DNA from: a virus
Length of the DNA: 32,809 nucleotides
Strand: one strand, 5' to 3'
IMG/VR virus record: IMGVR_UViG_3300008459_000201
Coordinates: 1-32,809 of that record
Of this stretch, positions 17,630-25,349 are shown piece by piece (position 1 is the first letter of the stretch; every line of letters begins with the position of its first letter). The position numbers were made by a program, and so were the translations under genes. The notes under the pieces were generated by a model. That model was not told the origin of the DNA. It did no database searches and was given only the letters and a program-made list of their open reading frames with translations.

Positions 17630-17848
17630 ATGCCTGACTATTCTGTAGATATGATAAATTTCGTAGTGGATCAAAAACCTAATGAGTTTGTTAACTCATT
17701 TAATGCTCAAATGCAGCAGAAGGTGACTGATATTATTACTGGGTACAAAGCAGAGTTAGCTAAAGGTTATTTGGCTCCTAAAGAGCCTGAAGAAGAACAA
17801 CAAGAAACCGAGGTTATATCAGATGAAGACTCTGAAACAAATACTTGA
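17630..17848 (+). CDS. gp67: gp67-like prohead core protein
   Basis: A 72-residue protein (MPDYSVDMINFVVDQKP). ATG 17630 has GGAG seven bases upstream, and an upstream in-frame TTG at 17618 is less likely. T4 gp67 is 80 residues. Small size, position between gp20 and gp68 and the very acidic C-terminus (EEEQQETEVISDEDSE) agree. In T4, gp67 is an internal scaffold component cleaved by gp21. The last 26 bp overlap the start of gp68 in another frame. Confidence 0.8.
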   Translation: MPDYSVDMINFVVDQKPNEFVNSFNAQMQQKVTDIITGYKAELAKGYLAPKEPEEEQQETEVISDEDSETNT

Positions 17849-18503
17849 ATTATACACACCTGATACTAAGGATGGTAAAGCCTTTGTTCAGAAGCATGCT
17901 GTTGTAAAAACAACTGATGCCAACAAAAACGGTGATGATGTTTTCCAAGCTACTAATGTTAAAAAAGTAGATCGTAAAAAGGAACGTCATGGCCACGAGC
18001 CAGGTGAAGATGAAAAGGTTTACGAAGCTGTAAAGATGTTTGCTGACTTTATCCAAGAAGGTGAAAAGGCTGATCAAGAAGTTTCTGCTGACTACAAAGA
18101 GATTGTTTTGTCTAATGGCAAAGTGATGAAGATTCCAGCTAAGAGAGCTGAAGTCAAAAAAGAAGAGACAGAAATCACAGAGATGGAAAAGTCAATGGCT
18201 TATGCTATTGGTACCAAGTCTGCAATGAAGACTACTGGCGACAAACCACCTCTTGAAAAGTCTACAATCACTAAAGCTCATAAGATTGCTAAGTCCATCT
18301 TGAAGAAAGAAGACTACAATGCTGAAGACTTTAAATCTTTCATCAAGGAACATACAGAACAAATGACTGATGAAGAATTAGATTTAATCGAACAGATCTA
18401 CAATGATCTTGACGAAGAAGAAGCACAAACGTTTGTATCAGTTGTTGAAGCTGGTGAATTGGATTCCTTCCTAGAAGAACTTAATAAAGCATTGGAAGAA
18501 TAA
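17823..18503 (+). CDS. gp68: gp68-like prohead core protein
   Basis: A 226-residue, highly charged protein in the gp68 position (T4 gp68 is 141 residues). The sequence is Lys/Glu rich and mostly helical, with KTLKQILELYTPDTKDG at the start and a helical C-terminal module (ITKAHKIAKSILKKEDYN ... LDLIEQIYNDLDEEEAQTF). In T4, gp68 is a minor scaffold protein that affects head length. The ATG lies inside gp67, and its stop overlaps the next ATG by one base. The extra length suggests an added or divergent C-terminal domain. The name follows synteny rather than a specific motif. Confidence 0.72.
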   Translation: MKTLKQILELYTPDTKDGKAFVQKHAVVKTTDANKNGDDVFQATNVKKVDRKKERHGHEPGEDEKVYEAVKMFADFIQEGEKADQEVSADYKEIVLSNGKVMKIPAKRAEVKKEETEITEMEKSMAYAIGTKSAMKTTGDKPPLEKSTITKAHKIAKSILKKEDYNAEDFKSFIKEHTEQMTDEELDLIEQIYNDLDEEEAQTFVSVVEAGELDSFLEELNKALEE

Positions 18504-18763
18504 TGGCAGAGATTATCAAACTAACAGGTGTTGAGATTACACTCAATGCTACAGCTAACCTAGTATCCTCAGCAACGGCACTTAAAGTTACGAACGCAAA
18601 CACCACTACAGTCACGGTGTTGACTATTGTTCCTTCTACTGGCGCAAACACAACAACAACGTTACTTGCGTCATCGACTATCCTATTGCAGAAAGCACCT
18701 GATTCTAAAATCGCTTCTTCTCTGACTAGTTTGGTAACTGCAACACCTATTGCATTCACCTAA
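18503..18763 (+). CDS. Small beta-rich probable virion protein between gp68 and gp21
   Basis: An 86-residue protein (MAEIIKLTGVEITLNATANL) very rich in Thr, Ser, Ala and Val, with no charged core. The pattern of alternating strands and the ending KAPDSKIASS ... TATPIAF resemble small structural or decoration proteins seen in the head gene block of marine T4-like phages (from memory). Translation is coupled to gp68 (TAATG) and followed by gp21 after an 8-bp gap. T4 has no gene here. The composition also resembles that of the 302-628 product, but the two are not clearly homologous. Confidence 0.65.
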   Translation: MAEIIKLTGVEITLNATANLVSSATALKVTNANTTTVTVLTIVPSTGANTTTTLLASSTILLQKAPDSKIASSLTSLVTATPIAFT

Positions 18764-18771
18764 GGACTAAC

Positions 18772-19428
18772 ATGAAGTTAATTACAGAACTAAACGAAGA
18801 CGTTAAATGTCTGATTGAAGAAAAAGAAGGCCAGAAGAAGTTCTTCATCACTGGTCCTTTCATTCAGACTGAACAACAGAATAGAAACGGCCGTATCTAT
18901 GGCCGTAGTATCATGGAGAAGGAAGTTAAGCGCTATAACGAGCAGTATGTTAATACTAACCGTGCTCTTGGCGAACTAGGCCACCCAGATGGTCCTTCCA
19001 TTAACCTTGATAGAGTCTCTCATAAGATTGTTAGCTTGCAACAAGAAGGTAACGATTTTATTGGTAAGGCAGAAATTCTTGGAACACCAATGGGTGTCAT
19101 TGCAAGAAACTTGTTGGAGAGTGGTGTTCGTCTTGGTGTCTCTACACGAGGCATGGGTTCTGTAGCACAGAAAAACGGTGTTACTTACGTTCAAGACGAC
19201 TTCCATTTAGCAACCGCTGCTGACATTGTTGCAGATCCCTCCGCTCCCGACGCCTTCGTGCAAGGTATCATGGAAGGTGTTGAGTGGGTGTGGGATAACG
19301 GTATCCTTAAACAGCAACAAATTGAGAGATATAAAGAAGAGGTAGACAGCAGAGTCGGTAAGAGAGATTACGAAGAAACTGCTATTAAAGTTTTCGAACA
19401 CTTCCTCGGTTCTTTAAGAAATAAATAA
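18772..19428 (+). CDS. gp21: gp21 prohead maturation protease
   Basis: A 218-residue serine protease of the T4 gp21 type (212 residues in T4). Catalytic candidates are His71 in GELGHPDGPSINLDRVSH and Ser124 in LGVSTRGMG, both in strongly conserved blocks; the FITGPFIQTEQQNRNGRIY start is typical. It matures the prohead by cleaving scaffold and capsid proteins after (Leu/Ile)-X-Glu. gp23 here has a matching LTE site at residues 53-55. It lies between the prohead core genes and gp22, as in T4. Confidence 0.93.
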   Translation: MKLITELNEDVKCLIEEKEGQKKFFITGPFIQTEQQNRNGRIYGRSIMEKEVKRYNEQYVNTNRALGELGHPDGPSINLDRVSHKIVSLQQEGNDFIGKAEILGTPMGVIARNLLESGVRLGVSTRGMGSVAQKNGVTYVQDDFHLATAADIVADPSAPDAFVQGIMEGVEWVWDNGILKQQQIERYKEEVDSRVGKRDYEETAIKVFEHFLGSLRNK

Positions 19429-19431
19429 TAT

Positions 19432-19439
19432 TATAAATA
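19432..19439 (+). promoter_or_regulatory. T4-type late promoter for gp22 (TATAAATA)
   Basis: An exact TATAAATA in the gp21-gp22 gap. Predicted +1 is 19445, and AAGGAG lies before ATG 19466. Confidence 0.82.
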
Positions 19440-19465
19440 AATTAAATAGTTTAAGGAGAAACTAA

Positions 19466-20506
19466 ATGGCCAAAGGTAAATCATTCGGAGACATTGTTAA
19501 GTCAGTGCTATCCGAACAGACAATCGAAGAGAAAGTTGAAGTGGGTGGTGGCGCTACTGGTACAGCACATGGTGTTGATCCTGATGGCGGTCAAGCTCCT
19601 GCTCGCAAAGGCGACAAGCGTAATAGCGAGTCTGCTGAAAAGGGTCAGAACCCAGCTGGTACACCAATTGAAGATACAGGCACAGAAAACAATGCTAAGC
19701 CAACAGGCGATGCATCTGGTGGTAACAAAGCTACGATCAAGGCTAAGCCTAGCGCAGCTTCTGGTTCGATGAAAGAACACATCGATGCTATTTTCAATAA
19801 CGAAGATCTCTCAGAAGATTTCCGTACGAAAGCATCAACAATTTTCGAAGCTGCTGTACAAGCACAGCTTCAAGAAGAGAAGACTAAGTTGGAAGAACAA
19901 TTTGCACTTTCTTTGGAACAAGCCAAAGAGCAGTTGCAAGCTGACTTGGTTGAAAAACTAGACCAGTATACAACGTATGCTGCTGAACAGTGGATGGAAG
20001 AAAATCGAGTTGCGATTGAATCCGCACTGAAGTCTGAGATTACAGAAGATTTTATCAATGGACTCAAAGGTTTGTTCACAGAACATTACATTGAGATTCC
20101 AGAAGATAAGGTGGACGTATTGAGTCAAATGGCTGAAAAAGTCCAAGAACTCGAAGAGAAGCTTAACAGCGCTATCAACGAGAACATGGAATTGAAAGGT
20201 CAAGTTGACGAGAGCGTTCGTGAAAGAATCCTTGCAGATGTATCGGAAGGCCTTGCTGCGACTCAAGTTGAGAAGCTAGCAGCTTTAGCCGAAGGTGTCG
20301 ACTTTGACAATTCTGAAAACTTTAAAAAGAAATTAGAACTTGTTAAAGAGAACTACTTCCCTTCAACAACATCGTCCAAGAAATTGAACGAAGAAGCTGA
20401 AGATGAAGCTCTAGCATTGAACGAGGAAACTACGGCAAGTCCTAAGACAGGGGATAAAGCAGTTAATGCATACGTCTCAGCGTTGTCTAGAACTCTTAAG
20501 AAATAA
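19466..20506 (+). CDS. gp22: gp22-like major prohead scaffold protein
   Basis: A 346-residue protein between gp21 and gp23. The first 100 residues are low-complexity (GGGATGTAHGVDPDGGQAPARKGDK, then many Gly/Ala/Thr/Lys). From about residue 100 it is a long charged coiled coil (KTKLEEQFALSLEQAKEQLQADLVEKL; MAEKVQELEEKLNSAINENMELKGQ), as expected of the scaffold core around which gp23 assembles and which gp21 degrades. T4 gp22 is 269 residues, so the Gly/Ala-rich N-terminus accounts for extra length. AAGGAG lies before ATG 19466. Confidence 0.88.
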   Translation: MAKGKSFGDIVKSVLSEQTIEEKVEVGGGATGTAHGVDPDGGQAPARKGDKRNSESAEKGQNPAGTPIEDTGTENNAKPTGDASGGNKATIKAKPSAASGSMKEHIDAIFNNEDLSEDFRTKASTIFEAAVQAQLQEEKTKLEEQFALSLEQAKEQLQADLVEKLDQYTTYAAEQWMEENRVAIESALKSEITEDFINGLKGLFTEHYIEIPEDKVDVLSQMAEKVQELEEKLNSAINENMELKGQVDESVRERILADVSEGLAATQVEKLAALAEGVDFDNSENFKKKLELVKENYFPSTTSSKKLNEEAEDEALALNEETTASPKTGDKAVNAYVSALSRTLKK

Positions 20507-20510
20507 GATT

Positions 20511-20518
20511 TATAAATA
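20511..20518 (+). promoter_or_regulatory. T4-type late promoter for gp23 (TATAAATA)
   Basis: An exact TATAAATA. Predicted +1 is 20524, with a 33-nt leader carrying AAAGGGG before ATG 20557. Confidence 0.85.
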
Positions 20519-20556
20519 AATCAACTTAACCTGAAATTTTAAAGGGGAAAACTAAA

Positions 20557-21882
20557 ATGTATGTAACTGAAGAACTACAATCTAAGTGGGGCCCAGTTCT
20601 TGATCACGAAGACTTACCTTCGATCAAAGACTCCCACAAGCGTAATGTGACCGCTACCATTCTCGAGAACACAGAACGTGCTCTTCGCGAATCTGGCGCA
20701 CAAGGCGGATTCTTGACTGAGTCACCTATCAACGCTGCTACTAACGTTGCCAACTTCGATCCAGTTTTGATTAGCTTGGTTCGTCGTGCAATGCCTAACC
20801 TAGTCGCCTATGACATCTGCGGCGTTCAGCCAATGACAGGCCCAACAGGCTTGATCTTCGCTATGCGCAGCAAGTACGCTAACAGCTCCGCTGTTGGTAC
20901 AGAGACTTTCTACAACGAAGTTAACACTGCTTTCACTACTGTTAAAGGTGGTGGAGCTCAGTTGGGTAATGCTCACACTGGTACTGCAGTTGGTGGCGCA
21001 AACGGCAACACTGCTAACTTGCCAGCTAACGGCTATAACTTCGCAGAAGGTATGTCTACAGCTACTGCTGAAGCCTTGGGCGACAGCGGCGGTAATGCAT
21101 TCCCAGAAATGGCATTCACGATCGACAAAGTAACTGTTACAGCTCGTAGCCGTGCTTTGAAGGCTGAGTACACAATGGAACTTGCACAAGACTTGAAAGC
21201 TATCCATGGTTTGGATGCTGAGACAGAATTGTCCAACATCTTGACTACAGAGATCTTGGCTGAGATCAACCGTGAAGTTATCCGTTCTGTTAACGTTACT
21301 GCTGTTCGCGGCGCTAACACAGGTACGACAACTGCTGGTGTATTCGATCTTGACACAGACTCTAACGGTCGTTGGATGGTTGAGAAGTTCAAAGGCTTAA
21401 TGTTCCAAATCGAACGCGAAGCTAACCAAATTGCCAAAGACACACGTCGTGGTAAAGGAAACATCCTCATCTGCTCTTCAGACGTAGCTTCTGCATTGCA
21501 AATGGCTGGTGTTTTGGATTACGCTCCTGCATTGAATAGCAACAACTTGCAAGTTGATGACACAGGCAACACATTTGCTGGTGTATTGAACGGCCGTATG
21601 CGCGTTTACATCGATCCATATGTTACTAACAACTACATGACTGTTGGTTACAAAGGTTCTAACCCATTCGATGCTGGTCTATTCTACTGCCCATACGTTC
21701 CATTGCAAATGGTTCGCGCAGTTGACCAAGACAACTTCCAACCAAAAATTGGATTCAAGACTCGTTACGGAATGGCTCCTAACCCATTCGCTAAAGGTAT
21801 CACTGCTGCTAGCAGCACTGCTACTCTTGAAACTGACTCTAACGTCTACTACCGTAGAGTTATCGTTAACAACATATTGTAA
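20557..21882 (+). CDS. gp23: gp23 major capsid protein
   Basis: A 441-residue HK97-fold capsid protein of the T4 type (T4 precursor 521 residues). The diagnostic block SLVRRAMPNLVAYDICGVQPM lies near the start of the mature protein. A predicted gp21 cleavage follows Glu55 in GGFLTE, leaving a mature N-terminus SPINAATN. Other family blocks are RSRALKAEYTMELAQDLKAIHGLDAE and GMAPNPFAKG. Codon use looks more regular than in neighbours, with frequent GCT, GTT and AAC, as expected of a highly expressed gene. It is preceded by a perfect late promoter and followed by a strong intrinsic terminator. It forms the hexamers of the capsid. Confidence 0.97.
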   Translation: MYVTEELQSKWGPVLDHEDLPSIKDSHKRNVTATILENTERALRESGAQGGFLTESPINAATNVANFDPVLISLVRRAMPNLVAYDICGVQPMTGPTGLIFAMRSKYANSSAVGTETFYNEVNTAFTTVKGGGAQLGNAHTGTAVGGANGNTANLPANGYNFAEGMSTATAEALGDSGGNAFPEMAFTIDKVTVTARSRALKAEYTMELAQDLKAIHGLDAETELSNILTTEILAEINREVIRSVNVTAVRGANTGTTTAGVFDLDTDSNGRWMVEKFKGLMFQIEREANQIAKDTRRGKGNILICSSDVASALQMAGVLDYAPALNSNNLQVDDTGNTFAGVLNGRMRVYIDPYVTNNYMTVGYKGSNPFDAGLFYCPYVPLQMVRAVDQDNFQPKIGFKTRYGMAPNPFAKGITAASSTATLETDSNVYYRRVIVNNIL

Positions 21883-21913
21883 ACCGTACAATAATAATAA
21901 AAAGAACGGTATT

Positions 21914-21940
21914 AAAAGGGAGCTTCGGCTCCCTTTTTTT
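21914..21940 (+). terminator. Rho-independent terminator after gp23
   Basis: AAAAGGGAGC-TTCG-GCTCCCTTTT with a run of seven T after the stem. It combines a stable TTCG tetraloop, G/C-rich stem and U-tract, so it is probably very efficient. It insulates gp23 from the downstream tube-like gene. Confidence 0.95.
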
Positions 21941-21945
21941 GTCTG

Positions 21946-21953
21946 GATAAATA
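21946..21953 (+). promoter_or_regulatory. T4-type late promoter, predicted leaderless start (GATAAATA)
   Basis: GATAAATA lies six bases after the gp23 terminator. T4 geometry places +1 exactly on the A of ATG 21959. Confidence 0.7.
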
Positions 21954-21958
21954 CATTC

Positions 21959-22480
21959 ATGAGCGCACTAGACAACCAACCAGCAAATAAGAATTTTCTT
22001 TCTCCACTTGGTTTCAAGTTTCAGATTAAGAAAACACCGCACCTGAACTACTTCGTTCAGTCTGTCAACTTGCCAACAGTTTCAATTGGCACGGTTGAGA
22101 TCGGTACACCTTTTACTAAGATTCCATTTCCAGGCGATAAGTTAACCTTCGGTCAGCTTGACGTTACATTCAAGGTCGATGAAGATATGGAGAACTACAC
22201 AGAGATCTTCAATTGGCTGATTGCAATGGGTCACCCTGATAGCTTAACTGATAGTGCTACAATATATTCAGCTCCAGCCATGTCTGGTAATGGTGTGTAT
22301 TCCGATTTGACTTTGGTCATTCTTACAAATACACTGAATGGTAATAAGATAATTAACTTTACAGATGCCTTTCCGGTCAACCTTTCCGACATTACATTCG
22401 ACACAACATTGTCTGATGTTGAGTATGTCACAGCGACAGCAACGTTTGCTTATAGAAGATTTACGCTAGCCTCGTTGTAA
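21959..22480 (+). CDS. Tail-tube-fold protein, gp19 paralogue
   Basis: A 173-residue protein starting MSALDNQPANKNFLSPLGFKF. The frame is open further upstream into gp23, but the terminator and late promoter fix ATG 21959 as the start. Its blocks align in order with gp19 of this phage: YFVQSVNLPTVSIGTVEI with FMVKAAQIPASTLGVIEV, FPGDKLTFGQLDVTFKVDED with LAGDRVFADWTVTVINDED, IFNWLIAM with MEQWSNEI, and FTDAFPVNLSDITFD with FNGIFPTEISPIEMS. It is therefore a tube-fold protein, perhaps a tube initiator (gp54-like) or terminator; in cyanomyoviruses the gene after gp23 is usually annotated gp3, the tail-completion protein. No Shine-Dalgarno is visible. The fold is confident, the exact role is not. 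Confidence 0.78.
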   Translation: MSALDNQPANKNFLSPLGFKFQIKKTPHLNYFVQSVNLPTVSIGTVEIGTPFTKIPFPGDKLTFGQLDVTFKVDEDMENYTEIFNWLIAMGHPDSLTDSATIYSAPAMSGNGVYSDLTLVILTNTLNGNKIINFTDAFPVNLSDITFDTTLSDVEYVTATATFAYRRFTLASL

Positions 22481-22503
22481 TTTAAACAATTATGTTGTAT
22501 ACT
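22475..22503 (+). promoter_or_regulatory. Sigma70-type promoter for uvsY
   Basis: TTGTAA (22475-22480), a 17-bp spacer and TATACT (22498-22503). Predicted +1 is about 22510, 15 nt before ATG 22525, with GAGGGAA between. It probably lets host RNA polymerase transcribe the recombination block early, independently of gp55. Confidence 0.7.
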
Positions 22504-22524
22504 CCCTGCAATTGCGAGGGAATT

Positions 22525-22959
22525 ATGAAGCTAGAGGATATTGAAAACAATTGGGGGCAGGATAGTAAGATCAACTCTGCTGATCTTGCAACAGAAAGTC
22601 TGCGTGTCCCGGAACTACATCACAAATACTTTAAGATCTTTACACAAGAGCGTTTGCTTTTGAAGAAGTTTGAACAAGAGTACAAACAGATGTATAAGTT
22701 GAAGTATGAATATTATATGGGGATTTTGGATGAAGGTGAACTAAAATCTAATGGATGGGAACCTTTTGCATTGAAGGTTCTAAAGACCGACCTTTCAATC
22801 TACATGGAAGGTGATCCTGATCTTGGTAACATAACAAACAAAATTGAATTTCAAAAAGAGAAGATCGCTTTGCTCGAATCAATTATTAAGACTGTAATTA
22901 ATAGAGGCTTTTTAATTAAGAACGCAATCGATTGGAACAGATTTACTAATGGTTCATGA
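22525..22959 (+). CDS. uvsY: UvsY-like recombination mediator
   Basis: A 144-residue protein. ATG 22525 follows GAGGGAA and gives MKLEDIENNWGQDSKI; an earlier ATG at 22492 lies inside the promoter and is rejected. The helical, charged sequence (LHHKYFKIFTQERLLLKKFEQEYKQMYKLKYEYYMG) and position directly before uvsW match UvsY of T4-like phages (T4: 137 residues). UvsY loads the RecA-like UvsX onto single-stranded DNA covered by gp32. uvsX is not in this window. The stop overlaps the uvsW start (ATGA). Confidence 0.88.
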   Translation: MKLEDIENNWGQDSKINSADLATESLRVPELHHKYFKIFTQERLLLKKFEQEYKQMYKLKYEYYMGILDEGELKSNGWEPFALKVLKTDLSIYMEGDPDLGNITNKIEFQKEKIALLESIIKTVINRGFLIKNAIDWNRFTNGS

Positions 22960-24407
22960 GTGAAGAAAATCTAGTCATTGAGAAAGTCAATGATGTTTAT
23001 ATGAAGGTTCATTGTGAACCAGGATTAGCTCTTGAGCTAAGTGATTACTTTACGTTCTCTGTTCCTGGTGCAAAGCACATGCCCATGTTCAAAAACAAAA
23101 TGTGGGATGGTAAGATCCGATTATACAATCCAATGTCACGTACATTGTATGTTGGCTTGAGACAATACGTTGAAGAGTTTGCAAAGCAACGTAACTACTC
23201 TGTTGAGTACATGGAGCCAAGAGACTTTGCAGACAATCAGATCTCTTTGATCGAAGCACAAGAATGGGTTGCAAGTGAGAAGTCCTTAACGATGCAACCT
23301 CGTGACTATCAATTAGAAGCTGTCATTCATGCTTTGAGATCTAAACGTGCTCTGATGATTTCACCAACTGCTTCTGGTAAGTCTTTTATGATCTACTTGA
23401 TATGCAAGTACTTAAAGAGACGTGTGCTTGTGGTGGTACCAACAACAACTCTTGTTCATCAGATGACAAGTGACTTTGTTGAGTATGGTGCAAAGGAAGC
23501 TTGGATCCATAAGATCTATGAAGGCCAAGAAAAGATCAACCACAAACCAATTACTATAACCACGTGGCAATCTATCTACAAGCAGCCCAAAGGATGGTTT
23601 GATAAGTTCGAGGTTGTGATTGGAGATGAGGCGCACGGGTTCAAATCAAAAAGCTTGACGGGAATCATGTCTAAGCTAACCAATTGTGAATATAAATTTG
23701 GTTTTACAGGAACACTTGACGGCACACAAACACACAAGCTAGTGCTAGAAGGTTTGTTTGGTCCTGAACGAGTTGTTACTACTACCTCAGAATTGATCGA
23801 ACAACAGCACTTGGCTGACTTTAAGATCAAAGCAATTGTACTAAACCACACTGCTGAAGATAGAGACAAAGCTAAGAAGTATACTTACCCAGAAGAGATT
23901 GACTTTATTCTTGGAAGTGAAAAGCGAAACAAGTTCCTAATGAACCTTGTGTTGTCATTGAAAGGTAATACATTACTTCTATTCAAGAACATCGATCATG
24001 GAACCACCTTACAGAACTACATCAGTAGCAAAGCTAAGGGTCGCAAAGTGTTCTACGTTGATGGCGATGTTAAAGGTGATGTACGAAATGATTACCGCGC
24101 TCAAATCGAAACCGAAACAGATGCAATTATTGTTGCCTCTTTAGGAACATTCAGTACTGGTATTAACATTCGCAACCTACATAATGTAGTATTTGCTAGT
24201 CCAAGTAAGTCACGCGTAAAAGTTTTACAATCAATTGGCCGTGGATTGAGAAAGAGCTCAATTAAGACCAGTGCAGTTTTGTATGATGTAGCTGATGACC
24301 TATCATACAAGTCCCATAGAAACTTCACATTGCAGCATTTTGGTGAACGTATCAGGATGTACAATGAAGAGAAGTTTGAATATAAGATTTACAACGTTCA
24401 AATTTAG
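22956..24407 (+). CDS. uvsW: UvsW-like DNA helicase
   Basis: A 483-residue superfamily 2 helicase (T4 UvsW is about 500). The N-terminal domain has PGAKHMPMFKNKMWDGKIRLYN, typical of UvsW. Helicase motifs are Q-like PRDYQLEA, Walker A SPTASGKS (residues 136-143), Ia VVVPTTTLVHQM, DEAH box GDEAHGF (Asp224-His227), motif III GFTGTLDG, and C-terminal SIGRGLRKS. UvsW unwinds R-loops and migrates branched DNA, moving replication from origin- to recombination-dependent mode. It sits in a single transcript-like run with uvsY and gp55. Confidence 0.94.
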   Translation: MSEENLVIEKVNDVYMKVHCEPGLALELSDYFTFSVPGAKHMPMFKNKMWDGKIRLYNPMSRTLYVGLRQYVEEFAKQRNYSVEYMEPRDFADNQISLIEAQEWVASEKSLTMQPRDYQLEAVIHALRSKRALMISPTASGKSFMIYLICKYLKRRVLVVVPTTTLVHQMTSDFVEYGAKEAWIHKIYEGQEKINHKPITITTWQSIYKQPKGWFDKFEVVIGDEAHGFKSKSLTGIMSKLTNCEYKFGFTGTLDGTQTHKLVLEGLFGPERVVTTTSELIEQQHLADFKIKAIVLNHTAEDRDKAKKYTYPEEIDFILGSEKRNKFLMNLVLSLKGNTLLLFKNIDHGTTLQNYISSKAKGRKVFYVDGDVKGDVRNDYRAQIETETDAIIVASLGTFSTGINIRNLHNVVFASPSKSRVKVLQSIGRGLRKSSIKTSAVLYDVADDLSYKSHRNFTLQHFGERIRMYNEEKFEYKIYNVQI

Positions 24408-24415
24408 GAGCCACG

Positions 24416-24802
24416 ATGATTAAAATTATCAAACTTATTAGTGGTGTTGAGGTAGCAGGTGAATTAACAAAAGAGGATGAGTACGGTATCGTTCTTAAAT
24501 ATCCTCTCCAACTTAACTACAAATACTACGTCTCTTCATATCCTTCAGTTAACCTTTCCAAATATATGATGTTTGCTGGTGATGATGAAATACACTTCCC
24601 CTATACAACTATTATCAATATGGTTGATCCAAGATCTGCTTTCGAGGAATATTACGTCAAGGCTGTGGCTGAGACTAAAAGTGAATTAGATATTATGATT
24701 GATAGACAGTTAACTGATATGGTTGAGTCTACTGTCATCACTAGAGATGAAATGTTGGCTGCTCTTTTAGAAGCTATGCCGACACCTGAGTTGGTTAATT
24801 AA
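24416..24802 (+). CDS. Conserved phage protein between uvsW and gp55, possible Sm-like fold
   Basis: A 128-residue protein starting MIKIIKLISGVEVAGELTKEDEYGIVLKYPLQLN. The opening pattern, in which strands flank a 'GxEVxGE' turn and then a 'xxxIVLKYPLQL' strand, resembles the small Sm-like proteins found next to gp55 in many marine T4-like phages. That comparison is from memory. The C-terminal part is helical and acidic (TKSELDIMIDRQLTDMVE). The gap to uvsW is eight bases with AGGAG before ATG 24416. RNA binding would be an inference from the fold alone. Confidence 0.6.
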   Translation: MIKIIKLISGVEVAGELTKEDEYGIVLKYPLQLNYKYYVSSYPSVNLSKYMMFAGDDEIHFPYTTIINMVDPRSAFEEYYVKAVAETKSELDIMIDRQLTDMVESTVITRDEMLAALLEAMPTPELVN

Positions 24803-24809
24803 GGATTTT

Positions 24810-25349
24810 ATGGCTACACATTACGTTGATAATAAACATTTGTATCAAGTTATTATTGAACACAAGAAAAACATTAAGGAAGCAGAAGCTAATGGTAAAC
24901 CGAAACCAGCAATTCCAAACTATGTCGGTCATTGTATTCTTTTGATTGCTAAACGGCTATCATTAAAACCTAACTTTGTTAACTATTCATATCGTGAAGA
25001 GATGATTAGTGATGGTATTGAGAACTGCATCAGCTACTTTGATAACTTTGATCCAGAAAAGTCAACCAATCCTTTTGCATACTTTACACAAATCATCTAC
25101 TTTGCTTTCCTTCGAAGGATCCAAAGAGAAAAGAAACAGCTATACATTAAGCACAAGTCCTATGAAAACAGTATGTTGTTTGAAGGGTCTGCTGAAAACC
25201 ATGAACTGGATGAGAACGACTTCTCACCAAACATTGCTGCCAGTAATGACAACATGCTTGACTTTATTAAAACATTTGAAGACAATCTCGACAAGAAAAG
25301 AGTTAAACGTAAACAAGGTTTAGAAAAGTTTTTTGAAGAGGAACAGTAA
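24810..25349 (+). CDS. gp55: gp55 late-transcription sigma factor
   Basis: A 179-residue protein matching T4 gp55 (185 residues) in size and position before gp47. Family landmarks are NYVGHCILLIAKRLSLKPNF, YREEMISDGIENCISYFDNFDPEK and NPFAYFTQIIYFAFLRRIQREKKQ, the sigma region 2-like core that binds the beta' coiled coil and melts TATAAATA promoters. The C-terminus (RKQGLEKFFEEEQ) resembles the hydrophobic/acidic sliding-clamp-binding tail of gp55. The late octamers found before at least seven virion gene starts here are its expected targets. Confidence 0.92.
   Translation: MATHYVDNKHLYQVIIEHKKNIKEAEANGKPKPAIPNYVGHCILLIAKRLSLKPNFVNYSYREEMISDGIENCISYFDNFDPEKSTNPFAYFTQIIYFAFLRRIQREKKQLYIKHKSYENSMLFEGSAENHELDENDFSPNIAASNDNMLDFIKTFEDNLDKKRVKRKQGLEKFFEEEQ

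Noticed and set aside
21644-21958. N-terminal extension of the tube paralogue into gp23
   Set aside because: It would overlap gp23 in another frame and run through a strong terminator; the extension has no structural-protein character.
22492-22524. ATG 22492 as the uvsY start
   Set aside because: It lies in the promoter spacer; ATG 22525 has GAGGGAA and the expected length.
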